Source: Mycolicibacterium parafortuitum | GTDB lineage: Bacteria > Actinomycetota > Actinomycetes > Mycobacteriales > Mycobacteriaceae | Length of the DNA: 64,000 bases | Direction: 5' to 3' | NCBI RefSeq assembly: GCF_002086815.1 | Contig: NZ_MVID01000033.1 | Coordinates: 1-64,000, forward strand | Shown here: positions 24,614 through 33,281 of the stretch, piece by piece | How positions within the stretch are numbered: the first letter of the stretch is position 1 | Layout: every line of letters starts with the position of its first letter | Position numbers and translations under genes: made by a program | The notes under the pieces: generated by a model | What the model saw: the letters and a program-made list of their open reading frames with translations, nothing else | Told to the model about the DNA's origin: nothing | Databases searched by the model: none

Positions 24614-26608
24614 GTGTCCAAGCTTTCGACCGTCACCCGGCGGTTGCTGTTGGGCCGGCCGTTCCGCAGCGACAGGTTGTCGCACACGCTGCTCCCGAAG
24701 CGGATAGCGCTGCCGGTCTTCGCCTCTGATGCCCTCTCCTCGGTCGCCTACGCACCCGAGGAGATCTTCCTGGTGCTGTCGGTGGCCGGCCTGGCCGCCT
24801 ACTCGATGGCGCCGTGGATCGGGCTGGCCGTCGCCGGGGTGATGCTGGTCGTGATCGCCAGCTACCGGCAGAACGTGCACGCCTATCCGTCCGGCGGCGG
24901 CGACTACGAGGTGGTGACCACCAACCTCGGTCCCACCGCGGGGCTGACGGTGGCCAGCGCGCTGCTCGTCGACTACGTCCTGACGGTCGCGGTGTCGATG
25001 TCGTCGGCGATGTCGAACATCGGGTCGGCGGTACCGTTCGTCAACGAGCACAAGGTGTGGTTCGCGATCGCCGCGATCCTGCTGCTGGCGTCGCTGAACA
25101 TGCGCGGTATCCGGGAATCCGGAACCGCTTTCGCGATCCCGACGTATGCGTTCATGATCGGCATGTTCATCATGCTGGGCTGGGGGTTCTTCCAGATCTA
25201 CGCACTCGGCACCCCGCTGCGCGCCGAGTCCGCCGATTTCGAGATGCACTCCGAGCACGGCGACATCCTCGGGTTCGCGCTGGTGTTCCTGGTCGCGCGG
25301 GCGTTCTCGTCGGGCAGCGCTGCGCTCACGGGTGTCGAGGCGATCAGCAACGGCGTTCCGGCGTTCCGGAAACCCAAGTCCCGCAACGCCGCCACCACGC
25401 TGCTGATGCTCGGCGCGATCTCGATCACGCTGTTCATGGGCATCATCATGCTGGCCAAGGCGACCGGGGTGCAGATCGCCGAACGCCCGCTCGAGCAGCT
25501 CGGCGGTGCGCCGGCCGACTACCACCAGCGCACGCTGATCGCCCAGCTGGCCGATGCGGTGTTCCACGACTTCCCGGTCGGGCTCTATCTGATCGCCGGT
25601 GTCACCGCGCTGATCCTGGTGCTGGCCGCCAACACCGCCTTCAACGGCTTCCCGGTGCTGGGATCGATTCTCGCTCAAGACCGTTACCTGCCGCGCCAGC
25701 TGCACACCCGCGGGGACCGGCTCGCGTTCTCCAACGGGATCCTGTTCCTGGCGTTCGGTGCGATCGCGTTCGTGGTGGCGTTCCAGGCCGAGGTGACCGC
25801 ACTCATCCAGCTCTACATCGTCGGGGTGTTCGTGTCGTTCACGCTGAGCCAGATCGGCATGGTGCGGCACTGGACCAGGCTGCTGCGCACCGAGACCGAT
25901 CCGGGCGCGCGCCGGCGGATGGTGCGGGCCAGGGTGACCAACACCATCGGATTCCTCTGCACCGGAACCGTTCTGGTGATCGTCGTGGTGACCAAGTTCG
26001 TCGTCGGCGCGTGGATCGCGATCCTGGCGATGGCCGCGCTGTTCGGGATCATGAAGCTGATCCACCGCCACTACGCATCGGTCAGCGCCGAACTGGAGGC
26101 GCGTGCGGAGGAGATCGACGATCTCGTCCTGCCCAGTCGCAACCACGCGATCGTGTTGGTCTCCAACGTCCACATGCCGACGTTGCGTGCGCTGGCCTAC
26201 GCCCGGGCCACCCGGCCCGACGTGCTGGAGGCGATCACGGTCAGCGTCGACGATGCGGAGACCCGGCAACTGGTGCACAAATGGGAGCACAGCGACATCA
26301 GCGTGCCGTTGAAGGTGATCGCCTCGCCGTACCGCGAGATCACCCGTCCGGTGCTCGGCTACGTCAAGCGGCTGATCAAGGACTCCCCGCGCACCGTGGT
26401 GACCGTGTTCATCCCGGAGTACGTGGTGGGTCACTGGTGGGAACAGCTGCTGCACAATCAGAGCGCGCTGCGGCTCAAGGGCCGGTTGCTGTTCGAGCCC
26501 AATGTGATGGTGACCTCCGTTCCGTGGCAGCTGTCGTCCTCGGAACGGCTCAAGAAACTGGCGCCGCAGTCCGCGCCGGGTGACGCACGCAGAGGATTTC
26601 TCGAATGA
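24614..26608 (+). CDS. APC-superfamily permease
   Basis: 664 residues from GTG 24614 (a TTG three codons upstream is possible). The N-terminus P-V-F-A-S-D-A-L-S-S-V-A-Y and G-G-D-Y-E-V-V-T signature are typical of the APC/DUF amino-acid or K+ permease group. About twelve membrane segments fill residues 30-485. The last 170 residues form a soluble cytoplasmic domain with V-L-V-S-N-V-H-M-P-T, like a universal-stress-type fold. It equals Rv2690c by position. Its location divergent from ceoBC raises the possibility of a K+ role, but the family also moves amino acids. The stop overlaps the next ATG. Confidence 0.82.
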   Translation: MSKLSTVTRRLLLGRPFRSDRLSHTLLPKRIALPVFASDALSSVAYAPEEIFLVLSVAGLAAYSMAPWIGLAVAGVMLVVIASYRQNVHAYPSGGGDYEVVTTNLGPTAGLTVASALLVDYVLTVAVSMSSAMSNIGSAVPFVNEHKVWFAIAAILLLASLNMRGIRESGTAFAIPTYAFMIGMFIMLGWGFFQIYALGTPLRAESADFEMHSEHGDILGFALVFLVARAFSSGSAALTGVEAISNGVPAFRKPKSRNAATTLLMLGAISITLFMGIIMLAKATGVQIAERPLEQLGGAPADYHQRTLIAQLADAVFHDFPVGLYLIAGVTALILVLAANTAFNGFPVLGSILAQDRYLPRQLHTRGDRLAFSNGILFLAFGAIAFVVAFQAEVTALIQLYIVGVFVSFTLSQIGMVRHWTRLLRTETDPGARRRMVRARVTNTIGFLCTGTVLVIVVVTKFVVGAWIAILAMAALFGIMKLIHRHYASVSAELEARAEEIDDLVLPSRNHAIVLVSNVHMPTLRALAYARATRPDVLEAITVSVDDAETRQLVHKWEHSDISVPLKVIASPYREITRPVLGYVKRLIKDSPRTVVTVFIPEYVVGHWWEQLLHNQSALRLKGRLLFEPNVMVTSVPWQLSSSERLKKLAPQSAPGDARRGFLE

Positions 26609-27825
26609 GCGGCGACGAACCGACCGACGAACTGACGCTGACGACGGTGGCCCCGGCCAACGGGGGCAGCTGCATCGCCCGCCACGACGGGCGGGTGGTG
26701 TTCGTCCGCTACGCCCTGCCCGGGGAGACGGTGCGGGCTCGGCTGGTCGGCGACCGGGGCTCCTACTGGAACGCCGATGCCGTCGAGATCCTCGAGCCGT
26801 CCCCGGACCGTATCGATTCGCTGTGCCCGATCGCGGGTGTCGACGGCGCGGGCTGCTGCGATCTGGCCTTCGCCGATCCCGCCGCGGTGCGCCGGATCAA
26901 GGGTGCTGTCGTGGCCAATCAGCTTGCCCGCCTGGGCGGTTACCGCTGGCGCGAGGAAGCCGACGCCGCCGCGGAGCCGGTCGGTGATCAGGGTGCGACC
27001 GGGTGGCGTACCCGGGTGCGGCTGGACACCGCCGCCGACGGCCGGGCCGGCTTCCACCGCTACCACAGTGCCGAACTGGTGCACCGGCTCGACTGCGCCC
27101 AGCTTCCGCCCGGGATGGTCGACGGGCTGGCCGAGCGGCGCTGGCCCCCGCAGTCCGCGGTGCACGTCGTGCTCGACGACGACGGCCACCGGCACGTCGT
27201 GGTCGCCGGCGCGCAGGGCAGCGGGCAACGCACGACCGCCGTCGAGGGCGACTACGAGGCGGTGCAGCGCGTCGGGGACCGCACCTGGCGGGTGCCGGCG
27301 ACGGCGTTCTGGCAGGCGCACCGCGACGCCCCCGCGCTCTACAGCGCGTTGATCACCCAATGGGCGCACCTGCAGCCCGGGATGACGGCATGGGATCTCT
27401 ACGGCGGCGCAGGGGTTTTCGCGGCCGCCCTGGCCCGCGGCGTCGGCTCCGGCGGGCGGGTGCTGACCGTGGACACGTCCCGGGGCGCGTCGCGCGCGGC
27501 GCGCGCCGCGCTGGCCGATCTGGACAACGTGTCCGTGCGCACCGATTCGGTGCGCCGGGCGCTGGCGGCCCAGCCCGCCCGCGCCGACGTCGCGGTGCTC
27601 GATCCGCCCCGCACCGGGGCGGGCCGCGAGGTGATCGATCTGCTGGCCGCCGCCGGTGTCCCGCGCATCATCCACATCGGTTGTGAGGCGGCCTCATTCG
27701 CGCGCGACGTGGGTCTGTACCGCAAACACGGGTATGACGTCGAGGAGCTGCGGGTATATGACTCGTTCCCGCTGACCCACCACGTCGAATGCGTCGCCGT
27801 GCTGCAGCGGCCCGCGGAAGCCTAG
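26605..27825 (+). CDS. TrmA/RlmD-type 23S rRNA/tRNA (uracil-5-)-methyltransferase
   Basis: 406 residues, with a start overlapping the permease stop. An N-terminal TRAM domain (about 10-65) precedes an iron-sulfur Cys group (S-L-C-P-I then G-C-C-D-L). The SAM-binding motif is D-L-Y-G-G-A-G-V-F around residue 262. D-P-P-R-T-G-A-G near 333 is the conserved catalytic-loop motif. I-H-I-G-C-E-A-A-S-F-A-R-D holds the nucleophilic Cys. It should methylate uracil C5 in a structured RNA. Which RNA and position cannot be told from sequence. It corresponds to Rv2689c. Confidence 0.85.
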   Translation: MSGDEPTDELTLTTVAPANGGSCIARHDGRVVFVRYALPGETVRARLVGDRGSYWNADAVEILEPSPDRIDSLCPIAGVDGAGCCDLAFADPAAVRRIKGAVVANQLARLGGYRWREEADAAAEPVGDQGATGWRTRVRLDTAADGRAGFHRYHSAELVHRLDCAQLPPGMVDGLAERRWPPQSAVHVVLDDDGHRHVVVAGAQGSGQRTTAVEGDYEAVQRVGDRTWRVPATAFWQAHRDAPALYSALITQWAHLQPGMTAWDLYGGAGVFAAALARGVGSGGRVLTVDTSRGASRAARAALADLDNVSVRTDSVRRALAAQPARADVAVLDPPRTGAGREVIDLLAAAGVPRIIHIGCEAASFARDVGLYRKHGYDVEELRVYDSFPLTHHVECVAVLQRPAEA

Positions 27826-27891
27826 GATGACCACAGGTGTGCCGGGAAGTCTGGTCGGCGGTGAATCGTCGACCCCGACCCGAGGCAGGAT

Positions 27892-29238
27892 ATGACCCCC
27901 ACTCCGCCGTCCGACTCTCCTGGAGGCCTGCGGCGCGCGCTGTTCTCCCGGGGCTCCTGGTCCGAGACCAGCAGGATCAGCGAAATCCTGCGCAAGGAGA
28001 CCGTCGGCGGGGTGATCCTGCTGATCGCCGCGACCGCCGCGCTGGTGTGGGCGAACTCGCCGTGGTCGCAGGCCTACTTCGCGCTGCGGGACACCGAGAT
28101 CGGCGGCAGTCCGTTCGGGCTGCACCTGTCACTGTCGATCGGGCACTGGGCGGCTGACGGGCTGCTGGCCATTTTCTTCCTGGTCGTCGGGCTGGAGCTG
28201 AAACGGGAGTTCGTCGCCGGCGATCTGCGTGATCCGCGCCAGGCCGCGCTGCCGATCGCCGCCGCCGTCGGCGGCATGGTGGTGCCCGCGGTGATCTTCG
28301 TCGCGGTCGCCGCACGGGCCGGTGACGGTGCGTTGCACGGGTGGGCGATCCCGACCGCGACCGACATCGCGTTCGCGGTCGCGGTGCTCGCGGTCATCTC
28401 CACCCACCTGCCCTCGGCGTTGCGCACCTTTCTGCTGACGCTGGCCGTCGTCGACGACCTGCTGGCGGTGCTGGTGATCGCGGTGTTCTACACCGACGAG
28501 ATCAACCTCGCGGCGCTGGGCGGGGCGCTGGCGGTGCTGGCGGTGTTCACCGTGGCCGTGCAGCGCGGCGTGCAGGCGTGGTGGGTGCTGATCCCGCTCG
28601 GTCTGCTGACCTGGGTGCTGATGCACGAGTCCGGGGTGCACGCGACGGTGGCCGGTGTGCTGCTCGGTTTCGCGGTCCCGGTGCGACGGTCGGCGACACG
28701 CGGGGGAGTCGAGGTCGATGCGGGAATGGCCGAACATTTCGAGCACCGCACCCGTCCGCTGTCGACCGGGATCGCGATCCCGGTCTTCGCATTCTTCGCT
28801 GCCGGAGTGAGTTTCGGCGGCCTCGACGGGCTCGGGCGCGCGCTGAGCGATCCGATCACGCTCGGCATCGTGCTGGGCCTGGTGCTCGGCAAGCCGATCG
28901 GAATCTTCGTGACCACCAGGTTGCTTGCCGCGTTCACGCGCGCGGACCTCGATTCGTCGCTGCGCTGGGTCGACGTGCTCGGTGTCGCGATGCTGGCGGG
29001 TATCGGATTCACCGTCTCTTTGCTGATCGGGGATCTGTCGTACGGCCCCGATTCGGCACGTCACGAATTCGTCAAGGTCGGCGTGTTGTGCGGATCACTG
29101 TTGGCGGCGGCGCTCGCGTCGGTGCTGCTGCTCACCAGAAATGCCGCCTACCGGCGCATTCACCTCGAAGAGACGGTGGATGAGGACCGCGATGGAGTGC
29201 CCGACGTGTACCAGACTCGACAGGACCGATCGCAATAG
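27892..29238 (+). CDS. nhaA: Na+/H+ antiporter NhaA
   Basis: 448 residues. The N-terminal R-K-E-T-V-G-G-V-I-L-L is typical. About eleven to twelve membrane segments follow, with the ion-binding Asp pair in L-A-V-V-D-D-L-L-A-V and the unwound T-D-I-A-F motif, both diagnostic of NhaA. It exchanges cytosolic Na+ or Li+ for external protons at alkaline pH. A charged C-terminal tail (E-D-R-D-G-V-P-D-V-Y) could be a regulatory end. It stands between the RNA methyltransferase and dxs, where, as I recall it, M. tuberculosis carries ABC and ars genes, so this slot is variable between species. Confidence 0.93.
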   Translation: MTPTPPSDSPGGLRRALFSRGSWSETSRISEILRKETVGGVILLIAATAALVWANSPWSQAYFALRDTEIGGSPFGLHLSLSIGHWAADGLLAIFFLVVGLELKREFVAGDLRDPRQAALPIAAAVGGMVVPAVIFVAVAARAGDGALHGWAIPTATDIAFAVAVLAVISTHLPSALRTFLLTLAVVDDLLAVLVIAVFYTDEINLAALGGALAVLAVFTVAVQRGVQAWWVLIPLGLLTWVLMHESGVHATVAGVLLGFAVPVRRSATRGGVEVDAGMAEHFEHRTRPLSTGIAIPVFAFFAAGVSFGGLDGLGRALSDPITLGIVLGLVLGKPIGIFVTTRLLAAFTRADLDSSLRWVDVLGVAMLAGIGFTVSLLIGDLSYGPDSARHEFVKVGVLCGSLLAAALASVLLLTRNAAYRRIHLEETVDEDRDGVPDVYQTRQDRSQ

Positions 29239-29257
29239 CGGTGCGTAGACTGGCCTG

Positions 29258-31171
29258 ATGCTTGAACAGATCCGCGGTCCCGCTGATCTGGCACACCTGT
29301 CCCGTGCGCAGCTCGACGAGCTCGCCGCGGAGATCCGCGATTTCCTGATCCACAAGGTCGCGGCGACGGGTGGACATCTGGGACCCAACCTCGGCGTCGT
29401 CGAGTTGACGCTTGCGCTGCACCGCGTCTTCGACTCCCCGCATGATCCGATCCTGTTCGACACCGGTCATCAGGCCTACGTGCACAAGATGCTCACCGGC
29501 CGTTGCCAGGACTTCGACACGTTGCGTAAGAAGGACGGCCTGTCGGGCTATCCGTCTCGCACCGAGAGCGAGCACGACTGGGTCGAGTCCAGCCATGCCA
29601 GCTCGGCGCTGTCCTACGCCGACGGTCTGGCGAAGGCGTTCGAGCTGTCCGGGCACCGCAACCGCCACGTGGTGGCCGTCGTCGGTGACGGCGCGCTGAC
29701 CGGCGGCATGTGCTGGGAGGCGCTGAACAACATCGCCGCGTCGAAGCGGCCGGTGGTGATCATCGTCAACGACAACGGGCGCAGCTACGCCCCGACGATC
29801 GGCGGTTTCGCCGAGCACCTGGCGGCGCTGCGGCTGCAGCCCGGCTACGAGCGCGTCCTCGAAGAGGGCCGCAAGGCGGTGCGCGGTGTCCCGGTGATCG
29901 GCGAGTTCTGCTACCAGTGCATGCATTCGATCAAGGCGGGCATCAAGGATGCGCTGTCGCCTCAGGTGATGTTCACCGATCTGGGCCTGAAGTACGTCGG
30001 CCCGATCGACGGGCACGACGAGTCCGCCGTGGAGGGCGCGCTGCGGCATGCCCGCGCATACAACGCACCGGTCGTCGTGCACGTCGTGACCCGCAAGGGC
30101 ATGGGATACGCACCCGCGGAGAACGACGTCGACGATCAGATGCACGCCTGCGGCGTCATCGACCCCGAAACCGGGCTGGCCACTTCGGTTCCCGGCCCGG
30201 GCTGGACGTCGGCGTTCTCCGAGACGCTGATCGAACTGGCCGGCAAGCACCGCGACGTCGTCGCGATCACCGCCGCGATGCCGGGTCCGACCGGGCTCTC
30301 GGCGTTCCGTAAGCGGTTCCCGGACCGGTTCTTCGACGTCGGCATCGCCGAACAGCACGCGATGACGTCGGCGGCCGGACTCGCGATGGGCGGGATGCAC
30401 CCGGTCGTCGCGATCTACTCGACGTTCCTGAACCGGGCGTTCGACCAGATGCTGATGGACGTTGCGCTGCACAACCTTCCGGTGACGGTGGTGCTGGACC
30501 GCTCGGGTGTCACCGGCCCCGACGGTGCGAGCCACAACGGGATGTGGGACCTGTCCATCCTGGGCATCGTGCCCGGCATGCGGGTGGCCGCACCCCGCGA
30601 CGGCGCGCGGCTTCGCGAGGAGCTCGCCGAGGCGATCGAGATCAAGGACGGGCCGACGGCCATCCGGTTCCCGAAGGGCGATGTGGGCGCCGACATTTCG
30701 GCGCTGGAACGGCGTGACGGGGTCGACGTGCTCGCAGTCCCGGCCGACGGGCTCTCCGAGGACGTCCTGATCGTGTCGGTCGGTGCGTTCGCACCGATGG
30801 CGATCGCGGTCGCCGAACGCCTGCGCAATCAGGGCATCGGGGTGACGGTGGTGGACCCGCGCTGGGTGCTGCCGGTTCCGGCGCAGATCGGCGAGCTGGC
30901 CACCGCGCACAAGCTCGTCGTCACGCTTGAGGACAACGGCGGGCACGGCGGGATCGGTTCCGCGGTGTCGGCGGCGTTGCGCGGCGCCGAGATCGACGTG
31001 CCGTGCCGCGACGCCGCGCTGCCGCAGGAGTTCTTCGCACACGCCTCGCGTGGTGAGGTGCTCGCCGAGGTCGGGCTGACCGAGCAGAACCTGGCCCGCC
31101 GGATCACCGGCTGGATCGCCGCGCTCGGCGCCTCCGCCGGTGAGCGCGAGGTCAGTGAGCGCGTCGACTGA
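29258..31171 (+). CDS. dxs: 1-deoxy-D-xylulose-5-phosphate synthase
   Basis: 637 residues. The thiamine-diphosphate motif runs from G-D-G-A-L-T-G-G to N-N about 27 residues on, with catalytic H-Q near G-H-Q-A-Y-V. The transketolase pyrimidine-domain signature contains A-E-Q-H-A-M-T-S-A-A-G near 365-375. A C-terminal transketolase domain begins around 500. It condenses pyruvate and glyceraldehyde-3-phosphate, the entry step of the MEP isoprenoid pathway that supplies decaprenyl phosphate and menaquinone. Length and order agree with Rv2682c. It is closely followed by a secreted lipase gene four bases on. Confidence 0.96.
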   Translation: MLEQIRGPADLAHLSRAQLDELAAEIRDFLIHKVAATGGHLGPNLGVVELTLALHRVFDSPHDPILFDTGHQAYVHKMLTGRCQDFDTLRKKDGLSGYPSRTESEHDWVESSHASSALSYADGLAKAFELSGHRNRHVVAVVGDGALTGGMCWEALNNIAASKRPVVIIVNDNGRSYAPTIGGFAEHLAALRLQPGYERVLEEGRKAVRGVPVIGEFCYQCMHSIKAGIKDALSPQVMFTDLGLKYVGPIDGHDESAVEGALRHARAYNAPVVVHVVTRKGMGYAPAENDVDDQMHACGVIDPETGLATSVPGPGWTSAFSETLIELAGKHRDVVAITAAMPGPTGLSAFRKRFPDRFFDVGIAEQHAMTSAAGLAMGGMHPVVAIYSTFLNRAFDQMLMDVALHNLPVTVVLDRSGVTGPDGASHNGMWDLSILGIVPGMRVAAPRDGARLREELAEAIEIKDGPTAIRFPKGDVGADISALERRDGVDVLAVPADGLSEDVLIVSVGAFAPMAIAVAERLRNQGIGVTVVDPRWVLPVPAQIGELATAHKLVVTLEDNGGHGGIGSAVSAALRGAEIDVPCRDAALPQEFFAHASRGEVLAEVGLTEQNLARRITGWIAALGASAGEREVSERVD

Positions 31172-31175
31172 CACC

Positions 31176-32360
31176 ATGAGACGTATCGGCGGACTTCTGG
31201 TCGCCCTCGTGATGGTGCTGGCTGCCCTGGTGGGCGTCGCACCGGCCGCGACGGCGAGTGTCCCGGTCTGGTCGGGCCTGGACGCGCGTACCTTCGGCGG
31301 ACCCGTTCCGGCGCCGGGCACGCTGATCGACACGGTGGCGCTGGATCCGGCGCTGTCGGTGACGTCGGCGGGCCGGGCCTATCGCATCCTGTACTCGACG
31401 GTCGACCAGCACGACCGGCCCGCGGTCAGCACCGCGGCCGTGTTCGTCCCGAAAACGCCTGCGCCACCGGGCGGTTGGCCGGTGGTGGCGTGGGCGCACG
31501 GCACCGTCGGGCTCGGTGACGATTGCACTCCGTCGGCACAGAGCCGCACCGACCGCGACGACGAATACCTCTCGCACTGGCTGGACCAGGGTTATGTGGT
31601 GGTCGGCACCGACTACGCGGGCCTCGGTACCCCCGGCTTGATGAGCTACCTGAACAGCGTCACCACCGCGCGCGGGGTGGTGGACTCCGTGGTCGCCGCC
31701 CACGAGATGGACCTGGATCTGTCCCCGAAGTGGGCGGTGGTCGGTCAGTCCCAGGGCGGGGGAGCGGCCGTCGCGACCGCACGGTGGGCCACCGAGTTCT
31801 CCGCCGGGTCCGGCCTCGACTACCGCGGGGTGGTCGCCACCGGCACGCCCGCCGGGGTCGAGTCCATCGTCAAGCAGGCCGGCCCGCAGATGGTGGTGCC
31901 ACCCGAACTCGGACCGATGGGCAGTGCCTACACCGCCTACATCGTCGCCGCGCTGCGGGAGGCCCGCCCGGATCTCGACCTCGACCAGGTGCTGACGCCC
32001 GCGGGTCGCGCCGCCGCCGATCAGGCCGAAACCCTGTGTGCCGCAGACCTGGCCGGCGCACTGACCGGTCTGCGGGTGCCGGAGTTCTTCACCGCGTCGG
32101 TCGCGTCGATCCCGGGTGCCGCCGAGGCGATCGACGCGTACATGGGAATCCCGCCGTCGGGGTACGACCGGCCGGTGTTCCTCGGCGTCGGGATGGCCGA
32201 TCGCGACGTGCCGCCGAGTCTGACGCTGCGCTTCGCCGACCAGCTGACCGCGAACGGCCAGGCGGTGACGTTGAAGGTGTACCCGGAGGCCGACCACAGC
32301 GGCACCGTGCTGGTGTCGATGCCGGATTCCACCGAGTTCCTGACGCGCGCCTTCAGCTGA
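31176..32360 (+). CDS. Secreted lipase-family alpha/beta hydrolase
   Basis: 394 residues from ATG 31176. M-R-R-I-G-G-L-L-V-A-L-V then A-P-A-A-T-A-S is a cleavable Sec signal peptide (about 27 residues). The nucleophile elbow is G-Q-S-Q-G near residue 190, the oxyanion region V-A-W-A-H-G-T near 107, and the catalytic His in E-A-D-H-S-G. Two Cys pairs are present. The architecture is that of the secretory lipase (LIP) family, which in actinobacteria cleaves acylglycerols or diacylated trehalose outside the cell. The ester substrate is not evident. It lies four bases after dxs, so it may share the transcript. Confidence 0.82.
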   Translation: MRRIGGLLVALVMVLAALVGVAPAATASVPVWSGLDARTFGGPVPAPGTLIDTVALDPALSVTSAGRAYRILYSTVDQHDRPAVSTAAVFVPKTPAPPGGWPVVAWAHGTVGLGDDCTPSAQSRTDRDDEYLSHWLDQGYVVVGTDYAGLGTPGLMSYLNSVTTARGVVDSVVAAHEMDLDLSPKWAVVGQSQGGGAAVATARWATEFSAGSGLDYRGVVATGTPAGVESIVKQAGPQMVVPPELGPMGSAYTAYIVAALREARPDLDLDQVLTPAGRAAADQAETLCAADLAGALTGLRVPEFFTASVASIPGAAEAIDAYMGIPPSGYDRPVFLGVGMADRDVPPSLTLRFADQLTANGQAVTLKVYPEADHSGTVLVSMPDSTEFLTRAFS

Positions 32361-32378
32361 CCGCCTAGGGTCGGCGGC

Positions 32379-33281
32379 GTGGATGCCGAACTTCAGCGCT
32401 GGCGCGACGCCGGGCAGTATTTCGACTACCTGGGCTTCGACATCTTCTACCGCTGTGAGGGGCAGGGCCCGCACCTGCTGCTGATCCACGGCTATCCGTT
32501 CAACACCTTCGACTGGCAGCCGCTGTGGAGCCGGCTCACCGCGCGGTTCACCGTGATCGCGCCCGACATGATCGGGATGGGTTTCTCGGCGAAGCCGAAA
32601 GCGTACGGCTACAGCGTGCACGACCACGCGGATGTGCACGAGGCGTTGCTCGCGCACCTCGGCGTGCAGACCGTGCACGTCCTCGCCCACGATCTGGGGG
32701 ACTCGGTCGGCCAGGAACTGCTGGCCCGGCAGGTGTGGTCCGAGCACGCCTACGGCGCGCCGCGGATCGAATCGGTGACCTGGCTCAACGGCGGGATGTT
32801 CAACGAGTCCTACACGCCGCGGCTGCTGCAGAAGCTGATGTCGGCGACGCCGCTGGGTGACATCCTCGGTCCGCTGCAGGGCAGCCGCGTCTCCCGACGG
32901 CTCCTGGAACCGACCATCAGGGAGATGTTCGGCCCCGACACCCAGCCGACGCCGCACATGATGGAGCTGTTCCACCAGATCCTGGAGTGCAACGACGGAA
33001 AAGCGGTGCTGCACAAGGTCGGCCGGTTCATCGAGGATCGATACCGGCATCGCAACCGGTGGGTGCGGGCAATGAGGGAGGCGCGGGTACCGATGCGGTT
33101 GATCGACGGCGCGCTCGACCCCAACTCGGGTGCGCACATGGCGCGCCGCTACAGCGAGGTCATCCCGGACGCCGACGTGGTCATGCTCGACCGCATCGGG
33201 CACTGGCCGCAACTGGAGGATCCCGACGCGGTGTGGCGGCATTTCACCGACCACATCGACCGGGTCACCGCGCCGGAGTAG
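32379..33281 (+). CDS. Alpha/beta hydrolase, epoxide-hydrolase/haloalkane-dehalogenase type
   Basis: 300 residues from GTG 32379. The strand L-L-I-H-G-Y-P is the oxyanion loop. The nucleophile elbow is H-D-L-G-D, giving an Asp nucleophile instead of Ser, the hallmark of epoxide hydrolases and dehalogenases and of the MEST group. The catalytic His lies in R-I-G-H-W-P-Q-L-E. A helical cap domain separates the halves. The substrate cannot be inferred. It overlaps by 17 bases at its 3' end with the convergent ribonuclease D gene. Confidence 0.78.
   Translation: MDAELQRWRDAGQYFDYLGFDIFYRCEGQGPHLLLIHGYPFNTFDWQPLWSRLTARFTVIAPDMIGMGFSAKPKAYGYSVHDHADVHEALLAHLGVQTVHVLAHDLGDSVGQELLARQVWSEHAYGAPRIESVTWLNGGMFNESYTPRLLQKLMSATPLGDILGPLQGSRVSRRLLEPTIREMFGPDTQPTPHMMELFHQILECNDGKAVLHKVGRFIEDRYRHRNRWVRAMREARVPMRLIDGALDPNSGAHMARRYSEVIPDADVVMLDRIGHWPQLEDPDAVWRHFTDHIDRVTAPE

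Noticed and set aside
24599..26455. 618-codon minus-strand frame opposite the APC permease
   Set aside because: Composition (His, Asp, Gln, Arg) is that of an antisense shadow of a GC-rich gene, and the plus strand encodes a clear membrane protein.
29132..33254. Very long minus-strand frames (over 700 codons each) opposite dxs, the lipase and the hydrolase
   Set aside because: They are antisense to well-supported genes and have no domains; long open antisense frames are expected at this GC content.
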